This document shows positions 8,263 to 14,970 of a DNA stretch of 64,000 nucleotides, one piece after another (the first letter of the stretch is position 1; every line of letters starts with the position of its first letter). The stretch spans positions 6,572,001 to 6,636,000 of the forward strand of contig NZ_JAUSZI010000002.1 in the NCBI RefSeq assembly GCF_030817415.1, in the 5' to 3' direction. Below the pieces are notes generated by a model, which was not told the DNA's origin, did no database searches, and worked only from the letters and a program-made list of their open reading frames with translations. Source of the stretch: Streptomyces umbrinus. Lineage in GTDB: Bacteria; Actinomycetota; Actinomycetes; Streptomycetales; Streptomycetaceae. The translations under genes were made by a program, and so were the position numbers.

Positions 8263-8706
8263 ATGGCCACCGTTGAACTCCGCTTCAGCGCGCTGCCCGA
8301 GCACGTCAGGACCGCCCGACTGGTGGCGGCAGCGGTGGCGCGCAGGGCCGGAGTGGACGAGGCCGTTCTCGATGAGGTCAGGCTCGCCGTCGGCGAAGCC
8401 TGCACCCGGGCCGTCGGCCTGCACCAGAGTGGCGGAATCTCGGCGCCGGTGCGGGTGTCGCTGATCGAGGAGGAGAAGCAGTTCTCCATCGAGGTCGGCG
8501 ACGAGGCCCCGCACACGGTTCCCGGCGACAAGACGCCGGGCGCCCATGGTGGAGCCAGTGACGCGGACGTCGAGACCGAAGAGGACGAGATGGGCCTCGC
8601 GGTCATCAGCGGCCTCGTCGACGACGTCGAAGTGACCGCCGGTGAGAACGGCGGCCTGATCAGGATGAGCTGGCCCACCACGCCGCCGGCTGCGCTCGTT
8701 CCCTGA
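8263..8706 (+). CDS. RsbW-like anti-sigma factor (BldG partner, SCO3548-like)
   Basis: 147-aa GHKL-type ATPase-fold protein: N-terminal beta strand VELRFSALPEH, N-box helix DEVRLAVGEACTRAVG, central acidic loop, and the glycine-box remnant DEMGLAVISGLVDDV. In RsbW/SpoIIAB the N-box reads ExxxNA; here Arg replaces the Mg-ATP-binding Asn (EACTRA), so kinase activity may be altered. It is located directly after bldG, as in S. coelicolor, where the homologue interacts with BldG. Start ATG is preceded by GAGGGGGATGC. Probably co-transcribed with bldG through the intervening stem-loop and followed by a strong terminator. Confidence 0.9.
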   Translation: MATVELRFSALPEHVRTARLVAAAVARRAGVDEAVLDEVRLAVGEACTRAVGLHQSGGISAPVRVSLIEEEKQFSIEVGDEAPHTVPGDKTPGAHGGASDADVETEEDEMGLAVISGLVDDVEVTAGENGGLIRMSWPTTPPAALVP

Positions 8707-8732
8707 TCCACCCCCTGGTACTGCCCCACATG

Positions 8733-8767
8733 TGCGAAAGGGCCCTGCTCAGCAGGGCCCTTTCGCA
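8733..8767 (+). terminator. Strong inverted-repeat terminator
   Basis: A 17-base arm (8733-8749) matches its complement (8751-8767) perfectly around a single central base, giving a very stable GC-rich hairpin 27 bases after the anti-sigma factor stop. Confidence 0.85.
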
Positions 8768-8769
8768 TG

Positions 8770-9060
8770 TCCGCACCCTCTTCTGATCAGGCTTCTGATC
8801 AAGCTCCGTGTTTTCGTGAATTAATTCACTATCCGGATTACGATCAACAATACGATCGGCTTTACGCCGCGCCGGGCGCCATTGGATCACGCGTCAATGC
8901 TTTTGAGGCATTACCACTTTCGGGTTCTGTGATGATCCCTGGATCATTTGCTGAAGAGCAAGTGAAGGCTAATTCCGCTTACCGCGCACTGTTTTGATCA
9001 GGTTCCGGTACCTACAATCCGTCCACATCTTGAGCTCGGTCCAAGCGTCAAGGAGGACGA
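8770..9060 (+). other. AT-rich intergenic region upstream of hppA, with palindrome and GATCA repeats
   Basis: This 290-base stretch is far lower in G+C than the rest of the window. It holds a 14-base perfect palindrome GTGAATTAATTCAC (8816-8829), a doubled TTCTGATCA (8780-8800), many GATCA/GATCG motifs and a TACAAT box at 9013-9018 that could be the hppA -10. A 76-codon open frame (8767-8997) crosses it, but its third positions are A/T-rich, it has two TTA codons and no ribosome-binding site, so I read it as regulatory DNA rather than a gene. Confidence 0.5.
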
Positions 9061-11466
9061 ATGGCGGGGCTTTCTACCCCTCATCAGTTTGACCAGCCCA
9101 CTACCCTCGCAGCCGCGGTACTGACAGACGACAACCGTCTGATCGTGATGGTCATCGCGGCCGTCGCCCTTGCGGCGCTTGTCGTCGCCGGGGTCCTGGT
9201 ACGCCAGGTACTCGCGGCGGGCGAGGGCACCGAGAGCATGAAGAAGATCGCGGTGGCGATCCAGGAGGGCGCGAATGCCTACCTGGGGCGGCAGATGCGC
9301 ACGCTCGGAGTTTTCGCCGTCGTGGTGTTCTTCCTGCTCATGCTGCTGCCCGCGGACGACTGGAATCAGCGCGCCGGACGATCGGTCTTCTTCTTGATCG
9401 GCGCGGCGTTCTCGGCGACCACCGGCTATATCGGCATGTGGCTCGCCGTACGCAGCAATGTCCGCGTGGCCGCCGCGGCACGGGAAGCGACTCCGGCAGA
9501 GGGTGAGCCCGAAAAGGATCTCACCGCCGTCTCGCACAAAGCCATGAAGATCGCTTTCCGCACGGGCGGCGTCGTCGGCATGTTCACCGTGGGGCTCGGA
9601 CTCCTTGGTGCGTCCTGTGTGGTTCTCGTCTACGCGGCCGACGCGCCCAAGGTCCTGGAGGGCTTCGGGCTCGGTGCCGCGCTGATCGCCATGTTCATGC
9701 GTGTCGGCGGTGGCATCTTCACCAAGGCCGCCGACGTCGGCGCCGACCTGGTCGGCAAGGTCGAGCAGGGCATTCCGGAGGACGACCCGCGCAATGCCGC
9801 GACCATCGCGGACAACGTGGGCGACAACGTCGGCGACTGCGCCGGCATGGCCGCCGACCTCTTCGAGTCGTACGCTGTCACGCTCGTCGCCGCGCTGATC
9901 CTCGGCAAGGCGGCGTTCGGCGACGCCGGGCTCGCCTTCCCGCTGATCGTGCCCGCGATCGGCGTACTCACCGCCATGATCGGCATCTTCGCCGTGGCTC
10001 CGCGCCGATCGGACCGCAGCGGGATGAGCGCCATCAACCGCGGGTTCTTCATCTCCGCGGTGATCTCGCTGGCGCTCGTGGCAGCGGCGGTCTACGCCTA
10101 TCTGCCGTCCTCGTACGCCGATTTGGACGGCGTCACGGACGAGGCCATCCTCGGCCACGCCGGCGATCCGCGGGTCCTCGCGCTCATCGCGGTCGCCATC
10201 GGCATCGTCCTGGCCGCGCTGATCCAGCAGCTGACCGGCTACTTCACCGAGACCACCCGGCGTCCCGTACGGGACATCGGCAAGACCTCGCTGACCGGCC
10301 CGGCCACCGTCGTCCTCGCCGGTATCTCGCTCGGTCTCGAATCGGCCGTCTACACCGCCCTGTTGATCGGCCTCGGCGTGTACGGGGCCTTCCTGCTCGG
10401 CGGTACGTCCATCATGCTGGCGCTCTTCGCGGTGGCCCTGGCCGGTACCGGTCTGCTCACCACGGTCGGCGTCATCGTCGCCATGGACACCTTCGGTCCG
10501 GTCTCCGACAACGCGCAGGGCATCGCCGAGATGTCCGGTGACGTCGAGGGCGCGGGCGCGCAGGTGCTCACCGACCTGGACGCCGTCGGCAACACCACCA
10601 AGGCCATCACCAAGGGCATCGCCATCGCCACCGCGGTACTTGCGGCGGCAGCGCTCTTCGGCTCGTACCGCGACGCGATCCTCACGGCCGCGAACGAAGT
10701 GGGCGAGAAGGTCTCAGGGCCTGGTGCGCCCATGAACCTGATGATGGACATCTCACAGCCCAACAACCTGGTCGGGCTCATCGCGGGCGCCGCGGTCGTC
10801 TTCCTCTTCTCGGGGCTGGCGATCAACGCGGTCTCGCGGTCCGCCGGGGCCGTGGTCTACGAGGTGCGGCGGCAGTTCCGCGAGCACCCCGGGATCATGG
10901 ACTACACCGAGAAGCCCGAGTACGGGCGCGTCGTCGACATCTGCACCAAGGACGCGCTGCGCGAGCTGACCACACCGGGTCTGCTCGCCGTACTGACGCC
11001 GATCGCGATCGGCTTCACACTCGGGGTCGGCGCGCTCGGCTCGTTCCTCGCGGGTGCCATCGGCACCGGCACGCTGATGGCGGTGTTCCTCGCCAACTCC
11101 GGCGGTGCGTGGGACAACGCGAAGAAACTCGTCGAGGACGGCCACCACGGCGGCAAGGGCAGCGAGGCCCATGCCGCGACGGTGATCGGCGACACGATCG
11201 GCGACCCCTTCAAGGACACCGCGGGGCCGGCGATCAACCCTCTCCTGAAGGTGATGAACCTGGTGGCGCTGCTCATCGCGCCCGCGGTAGTCAAATTCAG
11301 CTACGGCGAGGACAAGAGCGTGGGCATGCGGGTTCTCATCGCGGTGCTCTCGCTCGCCGTCATCGTGGGCGCGGTGTACGTGTCCAAGCGGCGAGGTATC
11401 GCCGTGAGTGACGAAGGCAACTCCGAGCGGGTGGCCAAGTCGGTGGATCCGGCGGTGGTTTCGTAG
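9061..11466 (+). CDS. hppA: Membrane-bound H+-translocating pyrophosphatase
   Basis: 801-aa polytopic membrane enzyme coupling PPi hydrolysis to proton export. The pyrophosphate-binding signature DVGADLVGKVEQGIPEDDPRN is followed by DNVGDNVGDCAGM and, near the C terminus, the second conserved acidic cluster GDTIGDPFKDTAGPAIN. The motif GNTTKAITKG carries Lys (residue 514) at the position that distinguishes K+-independent from K+-dependent (Ala) enzymes, so this should be the K+-independent H+-pumping class. ATG preceded by AAGGAGG at ideal spacing. A single gene with its own upstream AT-rich region and a double terminator downstream. Confidence 0.97.
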   Translation: MAGLSTPHQFDQPTTLAAAVLTDDNRLIVMVIAAVALAALVVAGVLVRQVLAAGEGTESMKKIAVAIQEGANAYLGRQMRTLGVFAVVVFFLLMLLPADDWNQRAGRSVFFLIGAAFSATTGYIGMWLAVRSNVRVAAAAREATPAEGEPEKDLTAVSHKAMKIAFRTGGVVGMFTVGLGLLGASCVVLVYAADAPKVLEGFGLGAALIAMFMRVGGGIFTKAADVGADLVGKVEQGIPEDDPRNAATIADNVGDNVGDCAGMAADLFESYAVTLVAALILGKAAFGDAGLAFPLIVPAIGVLTAMIGIFAVAPRRSDRSGMSAINRGFFISAVISLALVAAAVYAYLPSSYADLDGVTDEAILGHAGDPRVLALIAVAIGIVLAALIQQLTGYFTETTRRPVRDIGKTSLTGPATVVLAGISLGLESAVYTALLIGLGVYGAFLLGGTSIMLALFAVALAGTGLLTTVGVIVAMDTFGPVSDNAQGIAEMSGDVEGAGAQVLTDLDAVGNTTKAITKGIAIATAVLAAAALFGSYRDAILTAANEVGEKVSGPGAPMNLMMDISQPNNLVGLIAGAAVVFLFSGLAINAVSRSAGAVVYEVRRQFREHPGIMDYTEKPEYGRVVDICTKDALRELTTPGLLAVLTPIAIGFTLGVGALGSFLAGAIGTGTLMAVFLANSGGAWDNAKKLVEDGHHGGKGSEAHAATVIGDTIGDPFKDTAGPAINPLLKVMNLVALLIAPAVVKFSYGEDKSVGMRVLIAVLSLAVIVGAVYVSKRRGIAVSDEGNSERVAKSVDPAVVS

Positions 11467-11477
11467 CCATCGGATGA

Positions 11478-11557
11478 CCGGCCGGGTCATTGCCCGGCCG
11501 GGCTCCGCTCAACGGGCGGGCGGACGGCGCGTATTGACGTGCCGTCCGCCCGCCCGT
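11478..11557 (+). terminator. Double stem-loop terminator after hppA
   Basis: Two hairpins in tandem: a 9-bp stem 11478-11486/11493-11501 with a six-base loop, then a 17-bp stem 11512-11528/11541-11557 with a 12-base loop. Confidence 0.8.
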
Positions 11558-11699
11558 GTGTGTCCACGCCCTGTTCGTGAGCCTTATCTCGCTTGGTGCA
11601 AATGGCTTCAATAACGGATGAAGTGGACCTTCGTCACGCTGGTGTCGCCCACTTGGCGTGTATGTTCCGGGGCCGAGAGCCATGGAAGGGACCAATCCG

Positions 11700-12272
11700 G
11701 TGAACAAGAAGCTCGCGGCCGCACTGTCCGGCGGTGCGGTACTGGTACTGGCGCTGTCGGGATGCAGCAGTGACGACAGCAGCGACAAGCTGAACTCCTG
11801 GGCCAAGCAGGTGTGTGACGCGGTGCAGCCGCAGGCGGTGAAGATCGAGGCCGCCAATACCGCGATCCAGAAGCAGACCTCGGACAACAGCACTCCGGCG
11901 GACGTCCAGAAGACCGACTCCAAGGCCTTCCAGGACATGTCCGACGCCTACAAGGCGATCGGTGCCGCTGTGAACAAGGCTGGGGCGCCCGACGTCGACG
12001 ACGGCGAGAAGAAGCAGAAGGACGCCGTCACGGAGCTCAACACCATCTCCTCCTCGTACGCCGACCTCAAGAAGCAGGTCGACGGCCTCGACACGAAGGA
12101 CCAGGCGAAGTTCGCCGACGGTCTGAAGGGGATCGCCACCCAGCTCGACAAGCTCAGCCAGAGCGGCAACGACGCCCTCAAGAAGCTGGAGGAGGGTGAC
12201 GTGGGCAAGGCGATGGCCAAGCAGGAGAGCTGCAAGTCCGCCTCCACGTCGCCGTCGGCGAGCAAGGCCTGA
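11700..12272 (+). CDS. Secreted small lipoprotein, coiled-coil
   Basis: 190-aa exported lipoprotein. The GTG at 11700 gives an ideal signal peptide (NKKLAAALSGGAVLVLALSGC, lipobox LSGC with the lipidated Cys near residue 22); the longer in-frame ATG upstream would break this pattern. The mature part is Lys/Asp/Ala-rich and helical, probably a coiled coil (VDGLDTKDQAKFADGLKGIATQLDKL), with two further cysteines (VCDAV near the start, ESCKS near the end) that could pair. It ends in a Ser/Ala-rich tail. No enzymatic motif is visible; conserved in streptomycetes next to hppA, function unknown. Confidence 0.82.
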   Translation: MNKKLAAALSGGAVLVLALSGCSSDDSSDKLNSWAKQVCDAVQPQAVKIEAANTAIQKQTSDNSTPADVQKTDSKAFQDMSDAYKAIGAAVNKAGAPDVDDGEKKQKDAVTELNTISSSYADLKKQVDGLDTKDQAKFADGLKGIATQLDKLSQSGNDALKKLEEGDVGKAMAKQESCKSASTSPSASKA

Positions 12273-12326
12273 GACCTGGGAACGAGACCTGCCCCCCAGG
12301 GGCATCGATCGTTCGTCAACCGAAAG

Positions 12327-12356
12327 AGGGCCCGGTACGCGCGCGTACCGGGCCCT
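12327..12356 (+). terminator. Palindromic terminator after lipoprotein gene
   Basis: Thirty-base perfect palindrome (arms AGGGCCCGGTACGCG and its complement) 55 bases downstream of the lipoprotein stop. Confidence 0.75.
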
Positions 12357-12491
12357 CGGCCTGTCTCCACGGACGCCACCCGCGGACGCCGACTCCGGCT
12401 GTCCAGCTGATCCGGCCGATCCGTCTGCCCGGGCCGGTCCGTCTGTCCACAGGGCGCGCGCCACGGCGGCGGGAGCGGACACAATGGAGGC

Positions 12492-14024
12492 GTGAGTAAC
12501 AGCAGCCTGGCACCGTTGCCCTCGTCCGACCGCACCGACGTCACCACACGCCTGCGGGAGGCCCTCCTGGGCGCCTCCTTCAGCGCCGACGGGCTGCTCG
12601 ACCTGCTCGGCGCCCCCGCGTACGCGGCGCTGGCCCGCAGCGAGACCGTGCCCGCGCTCCGGGCCACCCGGGGCTACTCACCGCTGGAGGCGCTCGTCCG
12701 GCTCTTCCTGCTGCAGCAGCCCGTGCCGCACGCGCGCGTGGCGGACGTCCTGCCGGTGGAGGACTGCCTGGAGAGCGGCTGGCTGACCCGGACCGGCGGG
12801 GAGGAGGTCGCGGCGACGGTCGACGTACGGCCGTACGGCGGCCCGGGCGGCGAGGACTGGTTCATCGTCTCGGACCTCGGCTGCGCGGTCGGCGGGGCCG
12901 GCGGCATCGGCAGCCAGGGCCGCCCGGCAGACACAGCAGTCGTACTCGGTGTGGGCGGTGCGTCCACGACCCTCGCGGGCATCACGGTGCGTACGCCGGT
13001 GGGCTCGGCCCTCGATCTCGGCACCGGCTCCGGGATCCAGGCCCTGCACGCCGCGCAGCACGCCACGCGCGTGACCGCGACCGACCTCAACCCCCGCGCG
13101 CTGCACATCACCGCGCTCACGCTCGCCCTGTCCGGTGCCCCGGCGGCGGACCTGCGCGAGGGCTCCCTCTTCGAACCGATCGCCGACGACGAGTCGTACG
13201 ACCTGATCGTCTCCAACCCGCCCTTCGTGATCTCTCCCGGCGCCCGGCTCACCTACCGCGACGGTGGGATGGGCGGGGACGATCTGTGCCGCACGCTCGT
13301 TCAGGAGGCGGGCGACCGGCTGAACGACGGGGGGTACGCGCAGTTCCTCGCCAACTGGCAGCACGTGGAGGGCGAGGACTGGCAGGACCGGCTGCGCTCC
13401 TGGGTGCCGCGCGGTTGCGACGCGTGGATCGTGCAGCGCGAGGTCCAGGACGTCACGCAGTACGCCGAGCTGTGGCTGCGGGACGCGGGCGACCACCGCT
13501 CCGACCCGGTGGAGTACCAGGCGCGGTACGACGCGTGGCTGGACGAGTTCGAGGCGCGGAAGGTGAAGTCCGTCGGCTTCGGCTGGATCAGCCTGCGCAA
13601 GTCGGCGGCCGCCCAGCCCTCGGTCGTCGTGGAGGAGTGGCCGCACCCCGTCGAACAGCCGCTCGGCGACACCGTGCGCGCGCATTTCGACCGCGTGGAC
13701 TATCTGCGGGCGCACGACGACGCGGCCCTGCTTGCCGGGCACTTCAGGCTCGCGGGCGAGATCGTGCAGGAGCAGGTCGGGCTGCCCGGCGCCGAGGACC
13801 CCGAGCACGTCGTGCTGCGCCAGCACCGCGGGATGCGGCGGGCCACGAAGGTGGACACGGTCGGTGCGGGCTTCGCGGGCGTCTGCGACGGCACGCTGAG
13901 CGCGGGCCGGATCCTGGACGCCATCGCCCAACTGGTCGGAGAGGACCCGGTCCTGCTGCGGGACCGGACCCCGTCCCAGATCCGGCTGCTGGTCGAGCAG
14001 GGGTTCATCGAGCCCGCCCGGTGA
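12492..14024 (+). CDS. Class I SAM-dependent methyltransferase (NPPF type)
   Basis: 510-aa protein with three parts. An N-terminal winged-helix-like domain (residues 1-100) precedes a Rossmann SAM-binding domain (LDLGTGSGIQALHAA, then ATDLNPRALHIT) carrying the catalytic SNPPFVIS motif. NPPF/NPPY is typical of enzymes methylating exocyclic or amide nitrogens, such as RsmC and PrmC. A C-terminal about 150-residue domain is of unknown role. The architecture is the actinobacterial conserved protein between hppA and topA; the substrate is unknown, with rRNA or protein Gln as candidates. GTG start preceded by GGAGGC. It stands alone between a terminator and a repetitive spacer. Confidence 0.85.
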   Translation: MSNSSLAPLPSSDRTDVTTRLREALLGASFSADGLLDLLGAPAYAALARSETVPALRATRGYSPLEALVRLFLLQQPVPHARVADVLPVEDCLESGWLTRTGGEEVAATVDVRPYGGPGGEDWFIVSDLGCAVGGAGGIGSQGRPADTAVVLGVGGASTTLAGITVRTPVGSALDLGTGSGIQALHAAQHATRVTATDLNPRALHITALTLALSGAPAADLREGSLFEPIADDESYDLIVSNPPFVISPGARLTYRDGGMGGDDLCRTLVQEAGDRLNDGGYAQFLANWQHVEGEDWQDRLRSWVPRGCDAWIVQREVQDVTQYAELWLRDAGDHRSDPVEYQARYDAWLDEFEARKVKSVGFGWISLRKSAAAQPSVVVEEWPHPVEQPLGDTVRAHFDRVDYLRAHDDAALLAGHFRLAGEIVQEQVGLPGAEDPEHVVLRQHRGMRRATKVDTVGAGFAGVCDGTLSAGRILDAIAQLVGEDPVLLRDRTPSQIRLLVEQGFIEPAR

Positions 14025-14111
14025 GCCTTCCCGGGCCCGGCGGGAGAGTTTCCCGGACCGGCTCGCGTACGACGAGGAGTCGGCCCGCATGTGGCCACCG
14101 TGCACGAGGTG

Positions 14112-14255
14112 TTGATGCACGAGGGGCTTGGATCGGGTTGATGCACGAGGGCTCCGGATCGGGCTCGGAGTGCCCGAAGCTCCGCCGGTCTCCGACCGAG
14201 CGCGCCGGACCGGGATCCCGCACCGGGATCCCGCACCGGGATCCCGCACCGGGAC
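14112..14255 (+). repeat. Two tandem repeat families in a gene-free spacer
   Basis: Two adjacent 26-base copies of a TTGATGCACGAGGG...GGATCGGG unit (14112-14137 and 14138-14163) are followed by three 13-base copies of ACCGGGATCCCGC plus a partial fourth (14209-14255). They lie downstream of the methyltransferase and upstream of the small membrane protein. No coding role is seen. Confidence 0.75.
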
Positions 14256-14404
14256 GTGAAACCGGCCAACAGAGAGCGGTGTGACCGATTCCGCATCCGG
14301 GCGCACGGAGCTGTCCGCCCCGCGTTCACCCGGGGTTGGTGTGCCGGCTGCCCGGGGGTGTCAGCGTCCCCGTGCTGGGTACCAACGGGCGGAGGAGACG
14401 AACC

Positions 14405-14602
14405 ATGGAGAGCGGACCGGCGATCTTCACGGGATCGGTGTTCGCCCTGTTCGGGGGTGGTCTCCTGCTGTGGACGGCCGTCCGGCTGCGGCAGCGCGCC
14501 CCTGTCGCCCACGGGGTTCATCCCGTGGCCTCCGCCGCGGTCGCGGCCTTCGCCGGGACGTCCGCGCTGCTCCTCGCCGTGTGGTGTTTCACTCGTACCT
14601 GA
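14405..14602 (+). CDS. Small two-helix membrane protein
   Basis: 65-aa hypothetical. The ATG at 14405 is preceded by GGAGGA (14391-14396), which decides the start against a longer frame. Two hydrophobic helices (AIFTGSVFALFGGGLLLWTAV and SAAVAAFAGTSALLLAVWCF) are joined by a short Arg/Gln-containing loop. It sits just upstream of topA as in other streptomycetes. Function unknown; nothing beyond membrane location can be read. Confidence 0.7.
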   Translation: MESGPAIFTGSVFALFGGGLLLWTAVRLRQRAPVAHGVHPVASAAVAAFAGTSALLLAVWCFTRT

Positions 14603-14970
14603 GCGCCGCTCCTTCCGGCGACACCCCCGGGGTCCCCTCGGCCGAGCCGGCCGGGCCGGCCGGGAACGGTCACCTTCGGTGTCCGGGAATCGACGGCAGT
14701 CGGCCGTCGCGGACCAGGCCCGGAGCCCTCCGGAACGCAGGCCTCCAGTAACTGAGAGGTCACCCTCCGGATAGGTCGGAAACGGCAGGTCGGCACTCCG
14801 GGCGGCAGGAATGGCGGGAGTCGGGTTACCGTTCGAGTGGCCGTTGCGGGCTTTTCCCGTTTGACACGGGGGCGGGATGTACCGTCACACTCCGCAGCGT
14901 CAGCATGACCCGACCCCGGGTTCAAGGCCTGGGGCGAGACCCCCTGCGTCGACCGGAGAGAAGAGCGAAG
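14603..14970 (+). promoter_or_regulatory. Spacer upstream of topA with TTGACA box
   Basis: No gene is seen in these 368 bases. A consensus -35 hexamer TTGACA lies at about 14861-14866 with no well-placed -10 that I can defend. A GGCCGG/CCGGCC-rich segment near 14640-14665 can fold. It probably holds the topA promoter, which in streptomycetes is supercoiling-sensitive (family knowledge). Confidence 0.35.

Noticed and set aside
8767..8997. 76-codon ORF (MSAPSSDQASDQ...) upstream of hppA
   Set aside because: No ribosome-binding site, A/T-rich third positions, two TTA codons and overlap with the terminator of the preceding gene; kept only as an anomalous region.
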